Positions 1-11,233 of a stretch of DNA of 64,000 bases are shown piece by piece (within the stretch, counting starts at the first letter, position 1; every line of letters begins with the position of its first letter). Source of the DNA: Gnetum montanum (taxonomy: Eukaryota > Streptophyta > Gnetopsida > Gnetales > Gnetaceae); the NCBI GenBank assembly GCA_015680685.1, contig MNCI01019003.1, positions 121,401 to 185,400 of the forward strand, read 5' to 3'. Made by a program: the position numbers and the translations under genes. The notes beneath the pieces are model-generated. The model had not been told where the DNA came from. It ran no database searches and saw only the letters and a list, made by a program, of their open reading frames with translations.

Positions 1-1290
1 ACTTATCATTGAGTACTATATACTTGGGAGTTAGGTTGTGCAACCTGAGGGATTGCCTCTATTCTACCATGATAGGACTGATAGGATGGTCAATCTAGAT
101 TTCTTGCTGAATGGGCCAGATAACAACTACACTTGAAGTAGAGGTCGAATGCTGCTCAGCATTCATGATGTAAAGGGGAAATGCAAAAGTTGCTATTTGA
201 AAAAGGTAAAAAAAGGCTAACTCTACTAACTAGAAAAATGACTAAGTAAAAAAATGTAGAAAAAATGATTAAGTATAAAAAATGGCTAACTCTGGGACTA
301 CACTCACCATGCTAGATCGAACTATGCTCTCTATGTTAAGAGCTTGCTACACTCTCCTGAGTGCCTAAAATTTTGCTAAGTATTATATATATGCTCTAGT
401 GTTGTCAAGCAGGGTTCTAGGGGAACCAATGACAAGGTCTAGTCTACATCAACAATTTTTAGACAACTCCTATGCTAGCCCAAGATCCAACTACTATTTT
501 GGCAAGTACATAGGGGTGTGAGGTCTATGCTAGCTTAGAGCTAGCAATGGTGGTGGAGAGAGCATGTGAGGCAACAACCAGGGAAGATTGTAGAAGGAAA
601 TGACATGGCCCTCCTTTCAACACCAAAAAATTGTAGCGATTGAAAATGTCAAAGGCTGGAATGGTACACTAAGAGGTTTGTAGTTGTATAGCTTGACCTT
701 GCATGCACATGAGGGCCTACTAGAAATGGAAGTGGGGTGCCTAGAATAGTCTTGTTCATTGGACTAGGACTTACAAGGTGTTATGTCAAAACAAATGCTA
801 AGGATTTGCATGGTGTTTGCAACATTCACGATGCCAATGAGGGTGAGTGTAGTCAAAGTTTCTAGTGCAAATGTATGAGTATGTGCAAAAAATAGTGAAA
901 AATGCAAGTAAATGCTAAAATGTAAGAAGAAATGCTGAAAAATGTATGGAAAATGAGTGAGAGAGAAAGTAACACCACCCCAAATGAGGGGAGTGTAGTT
1001 AATTTTAAGAAAGATGAGGAGGTATGTGGTGTACAAAAAGGCATAGTAGGTAGTGTAGTCATAGTCTCAAGGTGTCTACACTTTGAAGACTGACATCTAC
1101 TGTGGAGCTTGGGCCTATCGGGTTGGCTATCATGGTGTCTTATGGGCTGTGGTGGTTTGTGATGTGCTAGAATGGTATGCAATGGTGTCTGCCAAAATGC
1201 CATGTGTGATTGAATGCTAGAATGCTTCAACTACAAATTTGCCAACCATATGCTTGAAATTGCCAACTCCTAAAACATGGAATGCCAGGG

Positions 1291-1298
1291 TATTTATA
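1291..1298 (-). promoter_or_regulatory. LTR TATA box
   Basis: On the minus strand the sequence reads CCCTATAAATACC, a strong plant TATA context. Transcription would run leftwards, which makes the dyad-rich region at 1700-2210 the upstream U3. Confidence 0.55.
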
Positions 1299-1708
1299 GG
1301 GTTAGGGTTGTTGTGAATTTTAGATGAGGCACCACATAGTAGAGGGGTATTTGAGACTATGCTACACCCAACTATGCTTCCACTAAAGCAAACAATGTTC
1401 TACTAGTGTGCTCCAATGGACGCTGTGAGATTGCCAAACTATGATTATGCTACCCAAACTACATGTACAAGTGCCAAATAGACCATAATGTACCTAAAAA
1501 CAATGCAAGATAGTGTAGTTTTGGAGAGTACACTCCAATACTATGCTATCCACTGTCTCAAGTGATTTCGTGCATAGGTATAATTTTGGGACACATAGGG
1601 GGTGTAAGAAAGAAATGCAAATTGCTAATTCTAATTATTGAAGGTGTGTCAGAGTTGAGATGAAGGTTGGTGCTAAGTTTTGGAGGCTTCTTGAGGTAGT
1701 TCTGGTAG

Positions 1709-2206
1709 AGTACACTCTAGAGCATAGTCCCAATAGTTAGATAAATCTTGCAAAACTAAGGTTGAGTGCTGACTACATTGACTACACTCTAGAGTGTAGT
1801 CTCAATAGTAAGAACATAGTCCAGGTAGTTAGAAAAAATTTTGTGAAATTGGTGTCTCTGTGCAGACTATGTTGACTATGCTTTAGAGCATAGTATGGAG
1901 TGTAGTCCAATAGTTAGAAATTTTTTCAAATTGTTTCTTCCATCCCAAGAATGCTTGATTGCTTTTGGTAGAAATTTTGCCAAATTGTTTTCCATGCTAA
2001 GCAAGCTTGATGACTCCTAGCTTAACACTTAGGAAAATTTGCAAAACTAGCTATTGGTATGTTGACTATGCTCTAGAGCATATTCTTGGTAGTGAGAGAA
2101 TAGTCTCACACTTTGAGAAATTTGCAGCTATTGTTGATACTTAGAAAAATCTTGCAAATTTGGACTGTTTGTGCCAACTACACTGACTACACTCTTAAGT
2201 GTAGTC
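1709..2206. repeat. Five dispersed dyad-symmetric repeats in LTR U3
   Basis: Five copies of a palindromic motif lie at 1709-1729, 1780-1801, 1874-1894, 2064-2085 and 2185-2206. The copy at 1780-1801 is a perfect 22-bp palindrome with half-site GACTACACTCT. The others vary the arms together (GACTATGCT with AGCATAGT, GACTACACT with AGTGTAGT), so symmetry is kept while the sequence changes. Single half-sites (tagtgtagt, catagtc) recur between them. They lie upstream of the TATA at 1291-1298 in the element's own orientation. Confidence 0.75.
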
Positions 2207-2560
2207 CTAGAAATGGGGAGCATAGTCTCAACACTTAGAAAAAATTTTCCTTGTGTTGACACTTAGACAAGTATGCAGTTGATATGTGGCTATCAAAATT
2301 TGGTGGTGTTTCACCATTTTTGGCATTTGAAAAGGTATTTTTGACCTCCCCAAGCCCAAATATAGAAACTAGATGACTATTTTCACTTGGGAAATGAGGT
2401 TTTGGGTACTTATGAGGCATTTTTCAATCCCAAAAGTATGAAATATGTGAGATTTCCTCTTATGGGTTACAATCTTCACATTTACAATAAAGTTTTACCT
2501 TAGGTTTCATGGGATGAGGTTACAAAGGTTACAACATGCAAATTTGGTGGTGCTTCAACC

Positions 2561-3299
2561 ATGTCATTAGAACATGTGGATTTAGATTTATCATAGAATC
2601 AGAATATAACTATATAAGTAAGCTAAAAATGGCTATACCATGTTAGCAACTATGTAGTATGAGCTTGTAGAACCAAAGATTGACTCTATGAAAAGGATCT
2701 AAAATCATTCTAGAAGTCATCTTAGTAGATCCAAAATATAAATAAAAATTTAGAATAATTCTATAAGACATGCAAGTGCTAAAAGAATTTTTGAAAAAAC
2801 ATAAAAGTCATGTAAGCCTAAGAGAAAAGAAAAACTGGTAGAATTAAGAAGTGATTCTACATGTTGGATTCTTAACTCATTCTATAATATTAGTTCCTTC
2901 ATAGTATGAGTCAGATTAAATTCCTTCTTTGAGTAAGTTTATAACTTGTAAAATAGTTCCATGAACAAGTCTTGAATTTATTTTATAAGCCACATTAGGC
3001 GTCATCATGAATCCACCAACAATTAAACACATGCCCATTCATTTTTAATCCAACTGAGCGAAAGGCATGATGTAGCACAGAATAAATTCTATGAAGAAGC
3101 TTAAATTCACTCTACCATGTCAAATTCCTTCATAGAAAAAATTTATAAAGCTTAAATTTAGCTTTACAAACAAGTTTAGGAAGGGCTCTATAGGCTGATG
3201 CTAGTAATAAGACGAAGCTACGATAAATTGAAACTTTGAATTTAAATCCCTAAGCCTTAAATGGAGTAACTTAATGGATTAAAGCCTACAAAAAGTATT
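2561..3299. other. No recognisable feature
   Basis: AT-rich sequence between the LTR and the ORFX remnant. I see no coding frame, RNA gene or clear repeat. It may be upstream U3 or flanking DNA of the ORFX element. Confidence 0.4.
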
Positions 3300-6200
3300 G
3301 AAAGATAAATTGAACAACCTATCTAAAATGAGAGAATTAAAGAATAAAGATATGAGTATTAATAAGTAAGATTTGGATAGATTTCAAACACAAATCCATT
3401 AGCAAACATGGCTTGGAGTTGAAGCAAAGTTGAGAGCTAAAATAGAGTTGAGAAAAAATAGAGAGTTGTCATTGAAGATCATAGAAAAGCTTTAGAAATC
3501 CATAGGAAAGAATATCCAAGATGTCAAGAAAGGGAAAGGAAGAAATACCTTGGAAGTTTTAGGATGTTAATACCTTTACTTTCTCCAAATACCTATAATA
3601 ATTTAAATTGAACATCTATCATCTCTACTAGTGGAATGCTATCACAAGGCTAGAGCTAAACACAAAAGAAGTATACCTATTTAATTTTGATGAAGATCAT
3701 GATTTTTTGGAAAAATTAGGCTTGTGTTCTATAGATTTAATGGAAGAATAGCAAGAAATTTATGAGAAAATAGGGCTTCATAAGCTTAGTTTTAGGTACA
3801 AGGAAAACCTCATTAGGGATGTCTTGAATCATTTAATAGTTGAAATAATTTATGAGAAAGATAAGCTATAGTTTAGATGAAGCACTAAGCACTTTATCAA
3901 CATCAACATTTACAAGACTTATTAGCTCTATGGGATGATAGAGCTAGATATTATAGAAATTGAAGCTCGCCAGTATAATGATGTGGTGAGCAAAACATTT
4001 TGGAATCATCTTGAGTTAGGAAGAAGCATCAAGCTATCACTAGCTAACTTAGCAAAAGCCTAGGAGTATAGGAACACCATTCTCAAAGTTTCATAGCTCA
4101 ATTTTCCTAATAGGAGCTTCATTTCTACTTTAAATTTTTATTCCAACTACAAAATCAATATTTGTTTTAATTATCATGTATGGGTTTGGGTAGCATTACA
4201 AAATAAAATTCTTTTCTTCCTTATACAATATATGAATGATGCACTACAATGGAGCCTATTTGAGGTTCACAAGAAATGGGTACAACTAACTATTAGCTTA
4301 TTTTAATTAGACTATTTACTAAGTGAGGTGCTTGAGCTTGAAGGAATGACTTCAATTTTTATGGGCTACACATCACAAAGAAGAGCATGCCTAGAGAATC
4401 CCTATTATGACTTTTTACTAGTCATTCATTAGAGGAGCTTCTTTGATGTCCAAGCTATAAAATTTCTAATGAACTATGTTTATCCTAATTTCATTATTTT
4501 GATTTTGGGAGTTTTTCCACCAAGGGTTGATCAACAGGTCATCAATGAGATAAGGGGAAAATGCCATGAATCTATTTTTCTTCATGCTTACTATACAAAT
4601 CTTTCAAATTACATAGGTCTGTAGCTCCATATTTGGCTACATTGAAGGTTGGATGACAAATGTTGATGAGTGGCAAGATACCCCTACACTCAACCATACG
4701 AATACGAGTGTTTTCACACGTGATCTGGTTGAACTCCACAGACAGACTAGTTGTGGCACCTAGAAAGTTAAGCTTAGGTTGTAGTTCGTTGTCTTCCCAC
4801 CTAGACTAGTATTATATTTGTCATGTATGGTTTCGTCCAGAGTGAGGTGTATGATGTGGTTCCTAATCTAATGTTACTTTTGAAGGCAATAGAGAGAAAG
4901 TAATATTAACTAATCTAGGAGAAAGGGTAAGAGAATCTAATCTAGCCTAAGTGTGATGAGAATCTATTCCTTGATTATTCGTACACATCTTGGACTTTGT
5001 GCATGACTACCATTGGGGTTACCAAGCATAGATCCTAGGTACGCTACTGGGTTACCAAGTAGTCACACTTAAATGCTTGTAATCAAGTCGTACTCATGTT
5101 GCATTCTGACATGAGTTTAAGGGTGAGAAAGCATTAACTAGAAAAACAATAAATAACAATTAAATAAATAAATGACAAAGTGAATGCTGCAATGATAAAG
5201 TAATCTTGATCTTTATTTCTGGTCATGTGCATGTCCAAGTACGTCACACTCGAATAAAGGATGCCGTACAATTACAATCACCACACTGTGGGCATACACT
5301 AAAAAATATTCTAACTCTAGAGGGATAAAACTACCAGAGTCTAGCTACAATCTAAATCTATGTTATGAAACAAGGGAGAGCCACCTCTTATTTATAGGAC
5401 TCGCAGTGGGCTGCGATATCGTGTATGCGATATCACGACCAAAATGCAATATTGCGTACATGATATTGTGGTCACCCAAAATGTGACTCATCAAATGTGA
5501 AAGAGCTCTTTGAGGCATGACTACAAGCATAAAGAAGTCTTTCCTCTCAAATTCAACTTTTGGGAGTTCATCAATTCAAGTAATTTAAGATCAATGGTTA
5601 GAAGATATAGAAAGTAATGCAATTTTCCTCTAGCTCAAAAGCAGATATGCTCCACTACAAAGACTATAAAGGTTCATCATCTAGATGATATTGATATAGT
5701 CTATCTAAAAGCTTCTAACAAAGAGGTTAATTAGGCCAAAGAGGAAGCTCCAACACAATTGAAAAAGAACGTATCAATGAAATTAATAGCTTTAGCTTGT
5801 GATGCCATGGTCATTGAGGTATGTAGATGGATGGAGGATAAATAACATTCTTTTACAAAAGATTTCTCAAAAACACACCTTGATACAATGGAAGAAAATT
5901 ACTTCTTTTGGAAATTGCTAGACCTAGAGAATGTTATGCTTGATGAGAGGTTTCCCCTTGATGATGCAGAATATGCTAGATAAGGGTTATAAGAAAAGCT
6001 AGGATTGATCAAGCAAAAGCAAAGAAGGAATTATAACAACTGCTATAGAAGAAAAAGTTTAAAAAGAAATACTAGTAGTAGGTTCTAGAACAATAGAAGA
6101 TGATGAAGCTATAGAGACAACAAGAGTAGAAACAACAAAAAAGGGAAGGAAAATCTCCTCTTTATTCCTCACTCTCCATCTAGATACTTAATGAAGCGAG

Positions 6201-7097
6201 TGACACAACCTTTCAAGGTTAGAAAAAAAGAATGTTGGATTATATTAAGTCAAAAACTTCCCACTACATACGAAACAAAAGTCTATGTAATATTCCAGTA
6301 CAAGGAAGATGATCCAAAAATGAAAAAACAAAAGCTTGTAATGTCCCATCAAGATATGTCAAACACTATAGCCATATTGATCAAAGACATGAGACAAATA
6401 TTAAATAGTCAAATAAAAAAGCTTAAGAATTTTCACTTGTAGAATGAATAAGAAGTATAAAAGCTACAAGAGGAGGTCAAATGATTAAAAGTAGAAGATG
6501 AGTAGCTCAAGACAACAATAACCTTTAAGAAATCACTACTTGAAAATAAGGAATATGCAAAGAAGTAGATAGAAGAAAAGTTAGCTATTATGAGATTAGA
6601 GTTAGAAATAGGGAGGAAAGGAAAAGTTTAAATAAGAGAAGAAATTGAAAAAATGAGAGAAAAACAAGCTATGTTTATTTATATGGATAGAAAAGTGCAA
6701 GAATTGTATGATTTGTTTGAAGCTAAAAGATACCAATTACCCTAGTATAAAAAATACTTTCTTAATACCATGATGATGGTGGCTATAGGGATTATGTATG
6801 AAACTACTAGAAAGAATTTAGAGTTGGAACAAGCTTTTTCTAGTGCAAGGGCTACTTTGATTGAAATAAATAACTTAATAATAGAATCAAGCTTGGAAGA
6901 AAGTAGTGCAAAGGTAGTTATTAAGAAGCTTGATAGCACTAAGCCAGATTCAATAAATCAAGCTATTAAGGTTCTTATTAGTCATAGGAGGTTATCCCAG
7001 TAGTTGGTAATTGAAGGGCTTCAAGTCCAAAGAATGGTGAAAATCTATCAAGAAGTAGAAAAGTTGCTAATGACTTTCAAGTATATGAGGAAAGTGT
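3300..7097 (+). pseudogene. ORFX: decayed protein of unknown function with C-terminal coiled coil
   Basis: A plus-strand reading frame can be followed through many stops, split by the solo LTR at 4664-5493. Readable parts include an N-terminal globular stretch (about 3650-4660, with phrases such as LFNFDEDHDF, YKENLIRDVLNHLIVE and FPPRVDQQVINEIRG). Then come a basic region (6191-6442) and a long heptad-rich segment (about 6440-7090, with ELEQAFSSARATLIEI and SSLEESSAKVVIKKLD). Many stops are TAG where a coiled coil would favour Gln (CAG). The frame stops at about 7097, only about 50 bp before a TATA box. A second copy lies inverted at 15900-17640, so this is a repeat-family protein. I do not recognise the family; it is neither Gag nor Pol by motif. 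Confidence 0.5.
4664..5493 (-). mobile_element. Solo LTR of family A/G (copy A1)
   Basis: 830 bp, starting TGATGAGTGG and ending GACTCATCA, flanked by the perfect 5-bp target duplication AATGT (4659-4663 and 5494-5498). It aligns along its length with the LTRs at 18903, 31076 and 33211. No internal sequence is attached, so it is a solo LTR left by LTR-LTR recombination. It interrupts ORFX. Minus-strand TATA at 5389-5396 (CCTATAAATAAGAGG). The U3 segment next to the TATA (about 5410-5470) holds near-palindromic GATATCG/CGATATC units that are absent from the sister LTRs. Confidence 0.92.
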
Positions 7098-7930
7098 GAG
7101 GAATTTGCAGCCTTGAATTTTAAATTGTTGTAACTACTAGAGGCTAATATAAATAGCCCAAGTCAAATTTGTAGGATAATATTTGGGGGAAGGAAAATAT
7201 CTTGTAAAGACTATTTCTTATGATGAAAATTTAAGTAGGTTTTATCTATTTCTTTTAGATTTCATCTTTTAGCTAGAATTTTATGTTTAATATTTTTTCC
7301 TATTTTGTCATGCTTAAATATTGTATAGCTACATATCAACGGATTGCTAGTTTTAGAATGAGTTATTTTCTTTGTGAGCTAAGGTTTAGGTTATTCAAGT
7401 TATTTTGATTGAATGAGATAGGCTCTATAATTATTGATTCTTAATTAGTTTAACATAGGAATATTGTCATCTTTATATAATTCTAAACTTCGTGAATAGT
7501 TTATTTTCTTAGTTCCTTGCTCTATTTAGCAAAGCTTTTGTGGTTAAGTATCAAGAAGCTAGCTAGTAGATCACTCAAAATTCTAGATTGACATTTTCTA
7601 TAAAATTGTCCATTAGTTATTTGAGTATTATACAAGGTTTAAAAATAGGCTTATAGGAGATCAATTCATTTTCTTTATTTGTGTTAAGAAAAAAATAGAA
7701 GGGATTGTCCCTTGTTATTAGTAAGAAAATAACTCTTTGAAAAGACTTTACTAATTCTCATGAATATACTTTTGGTATGATTAAACTTAGCCATAAAAAA
7801 ACCATTAAAAATCAATAGGAGCTATTTGGGGGTATCCTTGCCTTAGTGGTACTAGAGACCAACAACCACCTAAAACAAGTTATAATGAAGCTATTATTTA
7901 TGCTAGAATTATTTTTGATTCTATACCAAC
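7098..7930 (+). mobile_element. LTR-like leader (TATA, R-U5) downstream of ORFX, copy 1
   Basis: TATAAATA at 7148-7155, in the context CTAATATAAATAGCCC, is followed by about 700 bp of T-rich non-coding DNA. That DNA ends in a conserved block around 7835-7880 (ccttagtggtactagagacc). The same order is found in reverse at 15110-15900, where the block reads tggcggtgctagacac on the minus strand. The pattern suits U3 end/R/U5 plus a leader or primer-binding region. I could not find a matching 3' LTR after the pol at 8100-11233, so assignment to that pol is doubtful. Confidence 0.5.
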
Positions 7931-8106
7931 AATAATGCAGCCAAGGGCATGGATGTGAAAATCATGGAGTTTGAAGAAACATCAAGCCAAGGTATTTAGA
8001 GAGGTAATGTTAATAATAAAAAAAATTAAGGATGTTTCTAAATTAAATTCTTATGCATTCATGTGGAACATAAATAGAGGAGATCATCCAATATAAAATT
8101 GTTATT

Positions 8107-8431
8107 TCGGATTGGGGCTACATGTTTTCATAGTGGGAAATGGATTCATGTTTTTATTGATGGGGGAGCCTAAGAAAATGTCATTTCTTCTAAGGTAGTT
8201 ACTAGATTGGGTTTGGCAACTAATCCTCATCCTAGACCCTATAAAGTGCATTGGGTACTTAGAGATTTTTCTCAAGAAGTGAGGGAAGAATATACTTTGA
8301 AATTTAAAATTAAAGGTTTTCATGATTTTGTAAAATGTGATATGCTTCTAATAGATTATGCTAATATAATTCTTAGTAGACCTTGGAATTTTGATACTGG
8401 TGCTAAATTTGATGGTGTAAGAAATGTGTAG
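8107..8431 (+). pseudogene. Ty3/gypsy aspartic protease remnant
   Basis: Reading 8107 onwards gives a retropepsin-like domain with catalytic context VFIDGGA at about 8150-8170, a stop immediately after it, then the conserved GLATNPHPRPYKVHW and IILSRPW blocks (8207-8400). These are typical of plant Ty3/gypsy proteases that use a DGG-type active site. The domain would cleave the Gag-Pol polyprotein in the virus-like particle. It lies upstream of RT in the usual order PR-RT-RH-IN. Gag is missing between it and the leader block at 7930. The in-frame stop and truncated context make it non-functional. Confidence 0.8.
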
Positions 8432-8639
8432 AGTGTAGGTAGATATGATGGAATCCATGAGTTGATTTTGATGACAGTTGAACAAGTGAGGCAACAAAGC
8501 TCTCTTAATGCTTTCTTAATCCTTCTAGGAGAGAGGAAATATATTAAGAAACATGATGAAACTAGTTTTGGTTTGTTGTTATGGCAACAATTGCAACTAA
8601 CAATGATGATCTGTAGGTTAAACTTCCTACAGGTGTGCT

Positions 8640-9500
8640 AGGCTTAAAGGAGAAATTTTTAGAAGTATTTAAAGAGCAACTAGATGAACTACCAAAAATG
8701 AGAAATTTCCAACATCATATTGATTTCATTCCTGATGCTACCATTCCAAACAAGAGAGGTTACCAAATGGCACTAAATTAGTGGGCTGAATTACAAAGGC
8801 AAGTAGAGGAGTTACTTGCAAATGGCTTCATGTGGAAATACATTTAATGTTATGCAGTTCTAGTAGTGCTAGTGCGAAAGAAGGATAATGATGAATAGAG
8901 GATGTGCATTGATTGCATGGTAGTGAACAAGATAACTGTGAGGTATAGGTTTTCTATTCCAAGGATGGATGATATCTTTAATGTCCTTATAAATGTGGAT
9001 ATTTTTAGCACAATTCATTTGAAGAGTGATTATAGTCAAATCAAAATCAAGCATAGTAATGAGTCAAAGACAGCTTTCAAGAGATCAAATGGATTATTTA
9101 AGTGGTTGGTGATGCAATTTTGGTTCACAAATGCACCTACTACATTTATGAGGTTGATTTATGATGTAGTAAAGGAATTTATTAGTAAGTGTTGTATTTT
9201 CTATTTTGACAATATTTTGGTATATAGCTCTATTGAGGAAGAGCACTTAAATCCCTTGAGGATGATGTGTCTTAAGTTAGAGGAGGCACAACAGATGATC
9301 AATGTGAAGAAAAGTAATTCCTTCAAAAGGAAAATCATGTATTCAGGACATGTGATTTCTAAAAATTAGATTCAAATGAAGGCTACCAAGGTGAAGATCA
9401 TTAGAGATTGGCCAACTTCTAAGAATTTTGGGGAGGTAAGTTCATTTCTTGATTTAGTTGGTTTTTATAGATGATTCATAAAACATTTTAGTGGTATTTC
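8640..9500 (+). pseudogene. Ty3/gypsy reverse transcriptase remnant (YFDN in place of YxDD)
   Basis: Recognisable RT blocks in order: RMCIDCMVVNKITVRYRF (about 8902-8955), FSTIHLKSDYSQIKIK, ESKTAFKRSNGLFKW, FTNAPTTFMRL, and YFDNILVYSS at 9202-9231. The family consensus has two aspartates (FDDILVYS). Here codons 9208-9213 are GAC AAT, so the second metal-binding Asp has become Asn, a G-to-A change. Stops occur upstream (TAG at about 8898 where Trp is expected) and downstream (about 9367 and 9472). It sits between the PR and RNase H remnants. Confidence 0.88.
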
Positions 9501-10108
9501 ATGGCCTATATTTGATTTTTTGAAGAAAAATAAAGATTTTGGATGGCATAATGAAATCCAAAAGAGATTTAAGTTATTGAAAGAAAATATTACCATTGAA
9601 TTGATGCTTGTAATTCTAGATTATTAGAATATTCTTGAGGTGGAGATGGATGCTAGTGAACTTGCCATTAGTGGGGCACTTTCACAAGAAGGTAGGCTTG
9701 TTTCTTTCTTTTCAAAAAAACTGAATGAATCAAGGAAAAAATATAGCATCTATGAGAATGAGTTGTATGCTATTCTTCAAGAAATCAAGCATTGGAGGCA
9801 TTATTTGTTACCCAAGGAGTTCACTTTGATGATGGACCACAAAGCACTTCAATTTCTAAACTCACAAAAGAAGTTGAATGTAAAGCACATGAAGTTTTTT
9901 GCACAATTATAGGAGTTCAATTTTGTGTTAAGAAAAAAAGTGGAAAAGCCAATGTCGTGGTTGATGCATTGTCTAGGATGCATGTTGTGAATTTCAATGT
10001 ACCTCATGTGGAAGGTATGGATGATTTTACTTCTTTGTATGAGCATGATGATGATTTTAGACAAGTCTCAAGGAGCCTCAAAGAGCCATTAATGAGTAAG
10101 ATAGATTA
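9501..10108 (+). pseudogene. Ty3/gypsy RNase H remnant
   Basis: The frame at 9640-9912 contains MEMDASELAISGALSQEGR, FFSKKLNESRKKYSIYENELYAI and HWRHYLLPKEFTLMMDHKAL. These are the hallmark Asp, Glu and Asp blocks of a plant Ty3/gypsy RNase H. A frameshift near 9910 moves the reading to another frame, which continues as GVQFCVKKKSGKANVVVDALSR, the normal RNase H to IN connection. The domain removes RNA from the RNA:DNA hybrid during reverse transcription. It follows RT directly and is broken by the frame change. Confidence 0.87.
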
Positions 10109-10129
10109 GTGAAGGGACTATCATATTTA

Positions 10130-11233
10130 AAATAAAGTATTATTTAAGAATTGAAAGGTATGTATTCCTAATTGTAATTTTATAAAGAAGATTTTGATTG
10201 AAAAGAATTATAGCAGTATGGTAGGTCAAATGAGTAGGGATAAAACACTGGAACTTATGGGTAGGTACTATTTTTTTCCTAGAAGAGCAACTAAACTTTT
10301 TAAATTTATGAAGGAGTGTTTGACTTGTTAGAGGTTCAAAGGAGATAAATACGTGGATGGACATTATATTCCTTTGCCAATGGTAAGGTGTGTATATGGA
10401 TTTTATGACTAGTATTTCAAAATCAATTGTGGGAATGATGCAATTTTTATTATTTTTGGTAGGTTCTCCAAGATGGAACATTTCATTCTATACAAGAAGG
10501 TAAGTGATACTTCTTATATGACAAATTTGTTTCTCAGAATGTTGTGAAGTTGCATATAATTCCTTTGAATATTATTAGTGATAGAGAGTTCAAATTTACG
10601 AGTTAATTTTGGAGGATTCTTTGAAAAATTTTAGTGAAAAATTTGAATTTTTCTATTACATATCATCCACAATTTGATGGCCAAATAAAGGTGGTGAATA
10701 AATCCTCATTAAACATATTAACATGTTTGTATGATGGATAATCAAAAAGGTGGAAAAACTTGTTATGTCATGCTATATTTTTGTACAATAATGATTTTCA
10801 TGTTGATATTGACAAAAACCAATTTAAAGTAAACTATGTGTTTTATCCAAAGATGATGGACACTTTGAAGAGATTTGATGGTAAAGCTCAACTTAGTGCT
10901 AATTTTGTTTAAGAGATGAGAGATCTTCATGCATAAGTAAAATCAAATCCTAAGATGAAGCATGAAGAGAGATTTCTTAAGAGGAATGAGGGTAAACAAA
11001 AACCTAATTTTATTATTAGAGACTTAGTTTGGGAGCACTTGAAGAAGAAGAAGTTGAGAGGTATTAACTTCTCTATGTTGAAACCCAAGAAGATGGGGCC
11101 TTTGAAAATCAAGGCTAAGATAAATGATAATGCTTGTGATATTGATATACCAAAATATGTTGATATGTATTTTTTATTTAATGTTTCAGATCTTGTGCAC
11201 TATCATCAACTAAGTAATAAGAAGATTATATAG
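10130..11233 (+). pseudogene. Ty3/gypsy integrase remnant
   Basis: Across frames I read the CxxC-like zinc region (CLTCxRFKGDK, about 10318), the core blocks GRFSKMEHFI (about 10458), IISDREFKFTS (about 10570) and YHPQFDGQ (about 10660). The C-terminal part is in frame at 10955-11233 (DLVWEHLKKKK, LKPKKMGPLKI, FNVSDLVHYH). The last blocks are typical of the tail of plant Ty3/gypsy integrases without an obvious chromodomain. Several stops and frameshifts are present. It would have joined cDNA to host DNA. I do not assign a clade. Confidence 0.85.

Larger units (their letters stand above)
1..2560 (-). mobile_element. LTR of H-like Ty3/gypsy family, minus orientation (partial)
   Basis: The reverse complement of about 2235-2560 aligns with 45850-46110, the start of the LTR of element H: both share the same stretch about Ca-rich leader text, the phrase for 'gtgaagattgtaacc' and the following 'atttcatac/atttcata' block. 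A TATA-like element on the minus strand at 1291-1298 separates a U3 of about 1.25 kb (right) from a probable R-U5 (left). The left end is not defined, because the partner LTR and internal region would lie outside the window. No coding sequence is supported in this stretch; short open frames at 764-1230 are low-complexity shadows. Confidence 0.6.

Noticed and set aside
7098-7930. 5' LTR of the pol element at 8.1-11.2 kb
   Set aside because: The putative 3' LTR after IN (11234-12500) does not resemble it, so I left the link open and annotated the block with ORFX.
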